Assembly (NCBI GenBank): GCA_921293015.1 | Contig: OV121092.1 | Span: 12,654,001-12,718,000 of the forward strand | Origin: Phorcus lineatus | Lineage: Eukaryota > Mollusca > Gastropoda > Trochida > Trochidae | Direction of reading: 5' to 3' | DNA length: 64,000 bases | Program-made: the position numbers and the translations under genes | Notes under the pieces: generated by a model | Databases searched by the model: none | Seen by the model: only the letters and a program-made list of their open reading frames with translations | What the model was told of the DNA's origin: nothing | Part shown: one piece after another, positions 12,441 to 22,741 of the stretch | Numbering within the stretch: position 1 is the first letter of the stretch | Layout of the letters: each line of letters begins with the position of its first letter

Positions 12441-14374
12441 TATTTTGTGATTAATTGATTGTCTGTGGCTCATCCTTCAGTAAGACAGATGCGATTTGAA
12501 GTTCTCATTGTGGCTTACAGACTAATTAGGTCAGGCTATTTCCCCTATAATCATGTTTAATGGCACTAAATGTCACAATTGTATTAATCTTTGTTCGGTT
12601 GTCGCAAAAATGCGGCAATGCTATTACTTACGTATTATCAAGATGGGCTCTTAAACCACGGAATTACCATAAACAATTGATTCGTTCAATCCTTTTTCAA
12701 GTAAGTGTAGTAAAAATTGCAAAAAGGACTTTTATCTATATACATGACCTACTTTAAGATAGTGTGTTAAAACTGTACACGTGAGTGAGTTATACACACA
12801 GTCGATGCAACGATAGCAACATACCAGAGGAAGTGAGTTCAAACCCATTTCAACTTTTGCTCTTCTGTATCTAAACCATGGTGAAGAGTAATGTACAGTT
12901 GACTATTCGCCAGTGTTAGAGACGCCTACACTGGTCAGATCAGTGACGACATCATCGACGTCTCCCCTGTGTCCATCTGTCGTTAGTCCTGTCTGTTTAT
13001 CCTTCATTCTCCTTTGACCTTTTAGCAACGTCATCCCAAAAGCTTATTAATATTTTCTGAAGTCTCAACTGACATCACTTTAGCATCTTGTGTCAATCTG
13101 TACCTCACCCTGTCTGTTCGCCGTCTCATCACTTGCTCTTCACAACAACATCACGAAAGTTTGAGAATATTTTCTCATTTCCAAACATAACATATTTAGA
13201 ATTTCCTGGGTCTTCTTCCACAAAGTGCTAAAGTAGTATGATAAGATAACAATTGTATGATTTCGATTATTTGAATTAAATTTAAGGAGTTTTAAGGATT
13301 ACGTTGCCTTTGGGATAATGTTTCATACTAATGCAATTGTGAGATATCCCAGTTACTACAGGTCAATGTTAAACATAATACTTATTCCTTGAATGATGTG
13401 TGACAGTAGGGAATGCACTGCCCTGAATTGATAGGATTGACACATTAAGTTACAACATATCTATGAGTACCATAATCAATGAAGGGAGGAGTCATTCTAT
13501 GCTGAATGCTAGTCACGACAATGCTTACACTGCAGCATGGCCGAATAAAGCATGTTCTCAACTGCTCTGAAATTATCTTTGCATGTGTAGTTATTATCAT
13601 AATAAGGGTAATCAAGTACAAAATTTGCCTATGAAAAACGTTGTTGTAAATGACCTGTAAAAGTAGCTCTCCTTGTCTGTGTCATGTTATTTGAGGCAAA
13701 TTACTTTATTGCTTTTCTTAGTTACTTCCGCCGTAACTGGTCGAACATATAAAATATCATTCTATACAAACTTTTGGTTACTTCGTAAAAATGTGTTGGC
13801 AAACATCAAACACCATACTCTAATTCAAGATTTAGTCTCGGTATTGCTATAAAGTTGTCTCAATGTAAAAATGACTTACTTACTTACTATATTGTAAGAT
13901 CTAATCTTAGATAAGACATAGTATCACGCCATCTCCAATAAGTGTTTCAGAATATAATGATTTCGACGATCGATATTAGCAATCCCCGTCATAATGAAGA
14001 TAGTTTAATTACATTCAGATTGTCTTATTGTAATTCTGAAGCCGATTTTACTAGTCCTAGATAATTGATCTTTATATACCTTCATAACGCATCTACCTGA
14101 ACCGATATGATTCACTCACATAAATCAGAATTGCGGTCACTTGGTAAGGTTTGTTAATGTCATCTAAGAATCAATTGATTTTCATGATATGAATGTTCTT
14201 TCGGAAATGTTATCCAAAATTTTATACATCATAAAACATTAATTAAATTCAAAGATGCTCATGAGGAAACACCAATAATCTTTAAAGAGAGAACTCCGAA
14301 ATCCACAGCGGCATCACAACGTGTGTTGGTCTGCTGCTCATTGTATGTGCATTGAAATAAAACAAGAGAAAGAG

Positions 14375-14458
14375 AAGTCGCTTCAAAACTCAGCCAAGTG
14401 TCACAAATAGCATCAAAGGATCCTTCAGATAATTAAAGAGCATACGTCTCGACTTATG
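14375..14458 (-). repeat. Inverted repeat, right arm
   Basis: Reverse complement matches 12345-12440 with a few substitutions and one 3-base deletion in the core. The match weakens after GTGACA, where this copy has about 13 extra bases and then a stop codon in the frame shared with the other arm. Likely a fragment of the same dispersed element or exon. Confidence 0.55.
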
Positions 14459-14974
14459 GGTACCTTGTTAAATAAGTACATACACATTGTGTTTTCCTAC
14501 TGCTCAGTAATTTATCTATGTCTAACGAACAGTCTCTACTCGTAGAGAGTCATGTTCTGAGTGCAAAATTCAGTCATCCAATAATGACAGAATCCAAACA
14601 TAGTTAAGCTTAGTTAAGTACAATTACATGTATACATGATCTCAAGCTACAGAAAAAAATTAATAGCGTAATTTGATTGATTTACCCGTTGTACCGTATG
14701 ACATTACTATAAGGTCAATAGACAAAACAACTAAGTGATTAACTGTTTACATATATCTTTTATTAAAGATAGAAAATAGACGGAACTACCTAAATTACCT
14801 ACATGAACTTACATTTTCATCGATTTGGGAACGCCAGTCCATTATTCATTGCCATCGATTCCGCATAGGCGTGTTCGCGGCACATTACGGTTGCTTTGTA
14901 TAAGTAATTAACGGGCATGATAAACTTATTTACCACATTCCGTTTCCTCCCCTATTATCTTGGTCCATGAATAA

Positions 14975-15200
14975 ACTGGACGGACGAGGTCATTGAGGTC
15001 TCTTGACCGTTCGGCTTCGGACCAAATGGCTAGGGTTCGAATCCCGCTGAGGATAGGCAACTTTGTCTGAAGAAGAACTGTTTTATATGCTGTAAGGTTT
15101 GGGTGCGATGCTACAATGAATGAATACAATGGTTCGCTAGTTCCAGTGGGTTTCAACGCAAGCCATAGCCACAATAATGGTGCTGCGGTTGCATTACTAC
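14975..15200 (+). mobile_element. tRNA-like SINE candidate
   Basis: Contains a B-box/T-arm-like GGGTTCGAATCCC at about 15032-15044, preceded by tRNA-like sequence (GAGGTCTCTTGACC...GGACCAAATGGCTA) and followed by a non-tRNA body. The T-stem pairs at only about three positions and no proper acceptor stem is visible, so it is not a functional tRNA gene. A minus-strand 143-codon open frame here (14926-15357) runs through the repeat and I treat it as fortuitous. Confidence 0.45.
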
Positions 15201-15599
15201 ATGCGCTAGTAAATTTATTTGCTAATTTACGATTTCTCGCATTAACACCGTTGAAAATAATTATAATCATCTTTAAAATAATGTAATTACACACTTGGTA
15301 AAAGGTTACAAAAAGTAGTTTAATTCCCGTGGGGATTCTGAATATGAAATAGATCATCTCGTGGAATACATGAAAATGTATTTCATTTGCCTATACGTTA
15401 TATATTTTATATAGGGAGAATGTATTAGTACCCATGCTAATATCATAGTAATATTCTTGACGCTATGACAACCGACATAGCGATAAGAGTTTTTATCAAG
15501 ACCGACGCGTAACGTATAGATGTAAAGAGACAGGCGTCGTAAACATAATGGCATTCTGCTAAAACAGCGTAGATGAATCCGCACCGCTCCTTCCTTATA

Positions 15600-16232
15600 C
15601 CCTCATTTCTTTTGAGCCAAAAGCTTCGTATCGCTACCTATCTGATCAGCCGAGACGACTCGCATCGAACAACAGCGGCACAACCCGGACGACACATGTA
15701 AAATCCGTTGAGTTCAAGACAGTACCTTCAAGCTCCATGCATAACGTCATTTCATTGGCTGAAAAATAACAGGTGAACTAAGTCACAATTATCAAGCCGA
15801 TCCAGCCGTACGAGAAATTTGGCCCGAAAGAGATCAGGGTATTAGGATGGAGCTGAGCAGAGTCATATACGCTGATTTAACAGGATGACATAATAGGTAA
15901 AAATGGAATTTACAGTTCCTTTTGAGACTTAAAGATAATATATCCCAGTTTTGTATCCGATTTTAATCCCCATTTTCATAAAGACAATATTCAAATAAAT
16001 AAAACACCAAACAGAGTTTCGATGCGTCATTTAATTGAAAAGATATAACGGTTCAAAGTGCGTAGAAATTGGCCACCTCGAAAGCCCAATTTAAAAAGTC
16101 CCTAGAGTGGCCTGAGCTTTCCTTCGGCGGATGTGACGTCATAAACAGGACTCGCTCCGCGTTTGTTTGTAAACAAGTTTATATCAATGAAGATATGGGT
16201 CGCATTCGTCTACGTTTCATTGCGAAAGAGAC
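15600..16232 (+). promoter_or_regulatory. Promoter-like region upstream of THAP reading frame
   Basis: Compared with the surroundings this stretch has more CpG dinucleotides. It contains an inverted CCAAT box (CATTGGCTG near 15752), a perfect cAMP-response element (TGACGTCA, 16134-16141, about 95 bases before the ATG) and a forkhead-like TTTGTAAACA near 16166. The order CCAAT, then CRE, then ATG is promoter-like, but the transcription start is not visible and the function is inferred. Confidence 0.4.
16134..16141. promoter_or_regulatory. Consensus CRE/ATF site
   Basis: Exact palindrome TGACGTCA, the full consensus for CREB/ATF bZIP factors, 92 bases upstream of the THAP start codon. Confidence 0.5.
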
Positions 16233-16676
16233 ATGCCTTCTTCCTGCGTTGCTGCCAACTGTACTAATAAGAAATCAGGAGACATTCAACAGCATCGGTT
16301 TCCGAAGGATCATGTCCAATTCGCGAATTGGACAAAGTTTGTTAGTCAGAAAAGAGCGAAGTGGAGTCCCAATGACAGGTCTGTCATGTGCTCCGATCAT
16401 TTCACAGAGGACTGTTATGATCTTTACTACACTTTCAAAACGGACTTTGGACTTTCCCCATAAAGGAAAAGACTCGTCAAAAATGCCGTACCAACAGTTA
16501 ATATAAACAGATGAAGATGATAACAGGCCCGCTACCTGTCTGACCTAGCGAGATATGACAGTCAACCATTTCGGAAGAGAAAACGGACGGAATACTTTGA
16601 GAAGAGGGAACGAAAGAGGATACGGAATTTGAAAGATAGGCTAATTCAAAATTCTATTCAGGGGGAGGTGGAGTAA
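16233..16676 (+). pseudogene. THAP-domain protein gene, interrupted by in-frame stops
   Basis: THAP domains are C2CH zinc-finger DNA-binding modules shared by cellular regulators and P-element-like transposases. The frame from ATG 16233 encodes MPSSCVAANC..., with zinc ligands Cys5, Cys10, Cys53 and His56 (C-x4-C ... CSDH), the conserved Pro24 in RFPKD, Trp33 in FANWTKF, and Phe57. A TAA at 16461-16463 ends it after 76 residues, just before the AVPT box that completes a THAP fold. The same frame continues past the stop with KNAVPTVN, then three further stops (16512, 16518, 16521), then 50 open codons of strongly basic, helix-like sequence (RKRKRTEYFEKRERKR...) to a final TAA at 16674-16676. 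So an ancestral protein of about 147 residues has been broken. No introns are needed, and no good donor/acceptor pair explains away the stops. It could be a degraded single-exon gene, a transposon-derived copy, or a short product still made. Confidence 0.85.
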
Positions 16677-17113
16677 ATAATCATGAAACTTTTGGGGAGT
16701 TGACTATAATTGATGATTTTGCAGACGAATGATGAGTTTTTATCTGCAGTATGAATTTATGTCTCTTTTTTTCTCTATTTTTTGGTGCTGATTACTCTAA
16801 GGATACATACAAAAATGTGGGCTTGTCACTTATGTCTGTACGTTGACACTACACTTTTGGTTATAACATTTATGAAAAATTAAAATTTCTTGCTACAGCG
16901 TCATTTTAGAAGCAACAAAAAGTAAAATTTATGTCATAAAGCTGCCCCGGAGAAACACTTACCATTTTATGTAGCCTTGCAGTGGATAATTTATAACCTG
17001 TTTGATATTGATAAACATTGCAGTATGAATTAAGATATTTAGTATTACAGATTTGTTAATATATTGCCATGTGTCACGTGTATTGACAAACCTAATTACT
17101 TTCATCAAATTTC

Positions 17114-17119
17114 AATAAA
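17114..17119 (+). terminator. Poly(A) signal AATAAA downstream of THAP relic
   Basis: AATAAA followed within 20 bases by the GT-rich stretch GTTGATCATGTGTG. It lies about 440 bases after the last THAP-frame stop and could end a roughly 0.9-kb single-exon transcript. AATAAA is frequent by chance in AT-rich DNA, so support is modest. Confidence 0.35.
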
Positions 17120-17613
17120 GGCTGTTGATCATGTGTGAGGATAAAGTTTAGATAACTAATCAGTGCCTTGTATTACCTATTGGAAATGTGCCAGGTTCTG
17201 AGGTCATTAAGTTTATTGCTTAATTGCCATAATGTACAGGTGTGTGGCATTTCATGTAGAATGTTAGGTAATAACTTTATAACTATATTGTCTGGTGTGA
17301 AAAAGTAGTGTTAGGTAACTAAAAACCTCTCTCTGGTACAATACCGGTACTAAAGTACTGAAGGAAATGGAAATAATATTCTTTTCAGCGTTAATATTTT
17401 TATTTGGTTGAAATAGTTAAAACTGAAAAAGAATTTCATATTTACAATACATTTCCAAGCAGGCTTTAACTTACATCACAATCAACAATAAATTTTGTGT
17501 TATTATTGACAATATTGGCCTACGTCACTCTAGATTAGTACCACACTATCTCAAACACTGACCATTAACTCACACAAAACAACAATAATCTGTATCCTTA
17601 CTATGCAAAATAC

Positions 17614-17746
17614 GGGTGGAGGACAATTGCCACCCGGACAATTCCCACCCAGACAATTCCCACCCGCCAATTGCCACCCGGACAATTGCCACCTAGGACA
17701 ATTCCCACCTAGGACAATTGCCACCCAGGACAATTGCCACCCTTTA
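17614..17746 (+). repeat. Left inverted arm of ~15-bp tandem units
   Basis: Begins GGGTGGAGGACAATTG and proceeds through GGACAATT(G/C)CCACC(C/T) units to about 17746, where it gives way to an A-rich interior. The open frames that cross it encode Pro/Gly/Asn-rich repeats (such as GGNCPGGNCP) and are repeat artefacts. Confidence 0.9.
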
Positions 17747-18072
17747 AAAAAATGAAATTTTGAGACATTACTCTAAGAAATTAATCAAGCTTTGGCTTGG
17801 CTGACAAGTTGAGCTATTTAATGAGTGTTGTGACAATGCAAACATTTGAAATTGAGTTGAGTTGATCTTTTCCACAGTATAAACAAACCTCTGTTTAGAA
17901 GTTAATTTTAATCCATGGATGGATTATAAAATACAATAATTGTTATTGAATTGAGTTGAGCTACTCCACTGCTCAAACCTATTGTATTCTATTTTACATG
18001 TATTTCTAATAAATTATAACAGACTATATAATTTGGGTTGGTATGACATACAAGTGTATTGTTCATTCCATT

Positions 18073-18222
18073 ATGGATAACCAAGTTCAGTTTGTGAAGT
18101 CAGAGAGGGGAGTCAACAAGGTTCATTTTAAGGGTCACCGGTATGTTAGACACAAGGAATCACTACAGACTATCCCAACCGTGCCTGTTTGGACTATCTC
18201 CGTGCTGTTTCTCACAACGTGA
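18073..18222 (+). pseudogene. FLYWCH-like zinc-finger remnant inside foldback element
   Basis: A 49-codon frame starts MDNQVQFVKSERGVNKVHF and continues KGHRYVRHKE. This matches the N-terminal half of FLYWCH domains (F-x-S-x-RG-x-x-x-h-x-x-x-G-x-x-Y). The second half, which should carry W-x-C...C-x-A-R, is found only in a shifted frame (RACLDYLRAVSHNVRM over about 18180-18230), so a frameshift has broken it and the Trp and second Cys are not clear. FLYWCH fingers are known companions and descendants of MULE transposases. Domain assignment is by eye. Confidence 0.55.
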
Positions 18223-18401
18223 GAATGTAAATCCATGAGTGTCCATTGCTTGTTCATCGTAGTGCTTTAGCATTAAATTCATTAGTGTCCAGTGCTAGTG
18301 TTAAAACAAATATTTCATGATATTACATATCATATTTATATTGTTGAATTCATGACAATAAAGTGTGTTAAATCTCATAAACATTATTATTTTTATTTTC
18401 G

Positions 18402-18544
18402 GTGGCAATTGTCCTAGGTGGCAATTGTCCTGGGTGGGAATTGTCCTAGGTGGTAATTGTCCTAGGTGGTAATTGTCCGGGTGGCAATTGGCGGGTGGGA
18501 ATTGTCTGGGTGGGAATTGTCCGGGTGGGAATTGTCCTAGATCC
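18402..18544 (-). repeat. Right inverted arm of ~15-bp tandem units
   Basis: Reverse complement begins GGATCTAGGACAATTCCC and follows the left arm unit for unit, ending in ...GACAATTGCCACC. The outermost five bases differ from the left arm apart from the initial GG. Confidence 0.9.
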
Positions 18545-18553
18545 GCAAAATAC

Positions 18554-20180
18554 ATCAGTACGTAACTCTAAGTTTTTATGAAGGTGGCAAATCGCGAATC
18601 AAGAGGTACATTTACTAAAGACATCAAAGATTTGATCTTCATTATCACTATTAACTGGTTAATAAGGCCAAAAACAACTGCTCGGAACCGTCGTATCCCA
18701 ATGACGAGATCCGGAAGTTGCCGAGAGTATTAGAAAATACTCGATCGGCATTATCGGAGATCAACAACCCAAACAAATAACAAGTTAATTAATGTCAAAC
18801 AGAATATGTCGATGTATTAATAGCTTTGGTGACTTGGGGGCTTTTTTATAAGTACAATCAGTGAAAATATATACGTTCACGACCGCTGGAATCTATAATG
18901 TAAACAATGACACGGATCAGCCAGTCGTTAACGAGTCCTGTATATGTCGTCACAACCCCCCTAGCACCTGATTGGCTAATAAAACGTTTGGCGTCTGTTT
19001 TCCGGAAGTGATTATAAAACACGTTTTTTCTGCTATTTTCAGGTGGATGTGAACCTAAATAGTTGTTGATATTTATTCTTAACTGTGTTATGAAGTATTT
19101 CCGCTATTCGTACCCCCTATGTGGATATATTATCTTTAAATCAAAGAACAAACATCTCGGCTAAAAAAAAACATTTACAGGTTCAGGAGGATTAACATTT
19201 GGAACATCTGTGATGCCATAAGACTTTTAGATCACGTATCGTCATTATCTGGGCAACGCCATTTTGATTTATCATTAGACTTTAAATGACGTAATAGTGT
19301 AGGAACTGGCTAATCGTCTATCCGTCCAAATGTCCCAATTCTACAACTTTGGTAATAATTTCTGCAATGCAATGTCTGTGTTTATTGCTAAGCTACAAAT
19401 AATGATCATGTTTTATGTATCCCGAAGTTGATCGGAAAATTTCACCTTGCCTTTTACTTTTCTTTGCAGTAAGCCGCTCTAATACGTTCTCAAAGCTCAT
19501 ATGTTTTCCTATTAAAACAGAAGTATGTTTAAGAGTCTCCGGTCGCTAGTCGTGACTTCGTATTCATTAAAAATCGTCCTAACACCGTCATCATTTATGT
19601 TCCTTGAAACAGTCTTGATGATATTAATTGTAGTGATCATGAGAACCTGTCGGTCACCTCATTAAGCCATTTACATTATTAGTGGTCATGTAATAATTGC
19701 ACATTGTGTTCTTGACACTAATCAAATAAAGCAAAACGTGACAAAGCCAAAAAGATATTAGGAAGTTAATTTAGGTATAACTTGACATGATGAAAAAAGC
19801 GTATGTTCAAAAGCACAAATGAAAGAAAGAAAGAAAATTAAAAAATCATCATTACAGGATATATACTTAACAAAATAGGTGAGGGACCACCAGGGGTTTC
19901 GATGTCGAGATATAGTTAATAATTTCTCAAATGGTCCATATGATGCGTATATATGGAATATTGTGGTGGACCTTTGCTTTTTTATGAGTATATAATAAGG
20001 AATATTGGCCTGAGACTATTTAATATGATATCCAAAATTTACAGATGAAATTGTCAATGTCTGTTTATACCGTGACAGAAAGTTTATCATTTTTCATTTG
20101 GCTTTCAAAGTTGTCTAAATCACACTGATTCAATTTAAAAACATCCACTTTCGTTATCATTTTCAGAGTCCGTACAGAAA
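18554..20180. other. Spacer with a possible promoter patch
   Basis: No gene seen. Around 18940-19015 there is GATTGGCTAA (CCAAT box), followed by CCGGAAGTG (ETS site); a second ETS-like CCGGAAGTT lies near 18711. These could mark a promoter, but no credible first exon follows. There is a short GAAA repeat near 19822-19835. Confidence 0.3.
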
Positions 20181-20311
20181 TCTCTTGTTTGCTTTCAACG
20201 CTATCCGAGAAATGTTCCCACCTATGTTCAAAAGATTATATGATCCAGAAATCACTACCAGTTCCCTCGTTGTCTATTGTATACGTGTTGCGTATATGAC
20301 ATTTGACCTAT

Positions 20312-20555
20312 TGGCGTGCGCAAACCGGCGTAATTTGAAAGTGGGGGGGCTTGGATTGAAATTTTGTAACCAAAAAACTACCCTCAAAGTAGTGCATAGT
20401 AGCTGTTTTGTAACAATACTTGACCAGTTATTGGGAAATATGTAGTGGAAAGGGGAAAATAATCAATTTGAAAAAAACATTTCGAAAAAAAAATGGGGGG
20501 GCTTCAAAAAAAAGTGGGGGGGCTTAAAAAAGGTGGGGGGGGGCTAAGCCCTCCC

Positions 20556-20607
<52 letters not shown>

Positions 20608-20622
20608 CTACGCCCCTGGTTG
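20312..20622 (-). mobile_element. Small inverted-repeat element rich in G-runs and C-runs
   Basis: The + strand end reads TTCCTACGCCCCTGG, i.e. CCAGGGGCGTAGGAAC on the minus strand. The other end reads TTGGCGTGCGCAAACCGG, giving imperfect inverted termini. Between them are repeated GGGGGGGCTT motifs separated by A-rich runs, then a 45-base C run. Termini of the CAGGGGCGTAGGAA type are familiar from small non-autonomous transposons of marine invertebrates, but I cannot name the superfamily and see no clear target duplication. Confidence 0.55.
20558..20602. repeat. Homopolymer C45
   Basis: Forty-five consecutive C on the + strand, with G6-G10 runs within 80 bases upstream. Length in the assembly may not be exact, since such tracts are error-prone. 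Confidence 0.95.
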
Positions 20623-21568
20623 TTGAAAATAAATCATGACTGCAGCCTTTTTATTGTCCTAATTCTAAACCGATAAGAATTAGAATGGCAAATGACAACA
20701 TATGTCAGTACTTTGGATAAAAACAATCTTAGATGAGATGTTCTACAAGAGATATTCCAACAGTATACCTTTCTCACTTTAACCCTTCCACACCCATCAA
20801 CCAGATACATATGCCTTCACATGTACTAGCCGGATTTCAGGCATGTAGCCGTAAAAGGGGTAAGATATGTGGGAGGTTCCTGAAGAAACCTGACGTTGAT
20901 CTTTTCATCATATTTTTCTCGTTGTTACATTGATAAATCGAGGGTTTTTACCGCTCCACGTATTTTGAATTATGTACCGAGAAGTAATTACTTGTTAAGG
21001 TAACGAATCCACTGATAAATGGCCTTTCACGAACTACGACGGTAATGAGTCTTTTTCTAGGCAAATTAAGACCTAAATGTAAAAACTTCTTCTGTAATTT
21101 CTTTTCACATGTTAAGGAGATGAAACATAAGCTGGAACATTATGAACATTACAAACTGTTGACGGAGTACTGGGATTATCCTGTTTATGAAAGCGTAGTT
21201 ATTACCTTGTATATACCATACATTTCTTAATTGCGTCCCTGTTTAAATTGCGCTGTTTGATAAATTAACGCTGCTTTTGAACCTTGTGTGATAACATGGC
21301 GTACTGTCACAACGACGTGACGTGACATAATTCATTAAATTTGTCGTCACAATGAAAACGGGATAATGATTTTAGAAAAGAGTTTGTTAAATACCTTTCT
21401 TACGTGAGAAACCAAGTTGTTAATAAATGAGCGAAAGAGAGTTTGCAGCTAGCGCTAACCTGAGGGTAGGTGAATGGAAATGGCATTTTACAGGAAAAGT
21501 TCTGGTCTTTTCTTTCAAACTTCTTGAAGTCAATAATTTATATGATATGTATTTAAATGTATTCGATG

Positions 21569-21680
21569 TAATAATAATAATTATCATAATAATAATGAAC
21601 TTGAATAGCGCCTAACTTCCAATTATACAACTGCTCAGCGGTGCTGTAAGTTAATGTCTATCATCACTTTAAGTTATCAT
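21569..21680 (+). mobile_element. AAT-headed short element
   Basis: ATAATAATAATTATCATAAT is followed by GAACTTGAATAGCGCCTAAC, a head-plus-GCGC arrangement like that at 11141 and 52540. The 3' limit is uncertain. Confidence 0.4.
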
Positions 21681-22694
21681 TTATCACGTGATAGTTTTTG
21701 CAAGTTGTAGGCCATTTTTTGTTACATGATCGCTTGGATTTGTTTTTAAAGGTGTTGAGTTTTGGGACAAATTAATGGTTTTAACTCTTCCTGAGCAAGA
21801 ACCTGTTAATGTTCCTGCAGTTGTTGACTAGTTCATAGCGTTTCTTTAGGGTTGCCATGTGAGTTTAACATATTGTCATCAATATTTTCGGTGTTCATTT
21901 GAAAGATGTACATGTAGTGCAGCTACTCATTGAAGTTGTATATCCTCTGTGGATGATGATGTATCTTCCTTGACAATTCCAGATCAATGTTGTCTCGTAT
22001 CTGCATCTATAAAAGCTTTCCAACTTTACTTATAACTCATTGACCGCAGCAGGAAGTTGTACCGACCCCCCCAGGGTCGCTCTTGTGGTATGTTTGACCA
22101 CCAACAATCCATCATTAGGGTCCTTAAGTCTGATGGACCTTTGTGAACTGACACCTTGATGTATCACAAGAACAAGCTTGTATTTGGACTTAATATATAT
22201 GTCTATCATTTGTGTGATTTCACCATTGTCAATCTATCTTATTAAAACTGAATTTTGAATGATTATTGTCTAATATTTGCTCTTGTTAAAATATGTGTAT
22301 AAACACTTAAAACCAACATTTTAAGTGAATTTAGAAATTTATCACAACGGAATTAACAAATGGAGTCAAAGATAGTAGATTCATGATCAGTTCGACATGC
22401 ACTGAGTTTGTTAAACCTTCTTATAGTAGAAACACTCTTTCAAATATTTTCGAAAACTAAAGAAACTAAATGTACATGTATCAACGGGTATGAATTAACT
22501 CTTTCAAACAAACTTTACGTGGACTTTACAAAACAAATCGACGGCAGCCACGGTATTCGATATCTTAGTAGCTATTCGCGATCTGTTCTCTCTAATGGCT
22601 TTAACATACAGTGTCATGCATTGCGCAACCTAATACACATCCTTTTTAAACTCCACTCAATATATACCTTCATTGTAATCTTATCAATATGTAA

Positions 22695-22696
<2 letters not shown>

Positions 22697-22738
<42 letters not shown>
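22697..22738. repeat. (AT)n microsatellite
   Basis: About 21 AT dinucleotides without interruption. Confidence 0.97.

Positions 22739-22739
<1 letters not shown>

Positions 22740-22741
<2 letters not shown>

Larger units (their letters stand above)
12119..14930. other. Gene-poor spacer after copy B
   Basis: AT-rich sequence with a few short open frames and no recognised domain. The only internal structure I can support is the short inverted repeat described separately (12345-12440 with 14375-14458) and small hairpins, e.g. CCAGTGT...ACACTGG near 12910-12935. Confidence 0.5.
17614..18544. mobile_element. Foldback (MULE/FB-like) DNA transposon, 931 bp
   Basis: Two inverted arms of about 130 bp (17614-17746 and 18402-18544), each built of eight ~15-bp units of the type GGACAATTGCCACCC, enclose about 650 bp. 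The arms match unit by unit, in the same order including a shortened GCCAATTGCCACCC unit, so they are true long terminal inverted repeats and not two independent minisatellites. The element is flanked by a perfect 9-bp direct repeat GCAAAATAC (17605-17613 and 18545-18553). Nine-base duplications with tandem-structured inverted repeats are characteristic of Drosophila FB elements and of the Mutator (MULE) superfamily. A FLYWCH-like remnant inside (18073-18222) fits MULE ancestry. No transposase is present, so it is non-autonomous. Confidence 0.85.

Noticed and set aside
14926..15357. 143-codon minus-strand frame
   Set aside because: It crosses the tRNA-like SINE candidate and shows no recognisable protein.
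16069..16506. 145-codon + frame overlapping the THAP frame
   Set aside because: It is in a different register from the clear C2CH zinc-finger frame and has no domain similarity.
16461..16526. Short intron removing the THAP stop codons
   Set aside because: No consensus GT donor before the first stop and an intron of about 60 bases would also delete the AVPT motif.
17551..18555. Pro/Gly/Asn-rich open frames
   Set aside because: They translate the ~15-bp units of the foldback arms.
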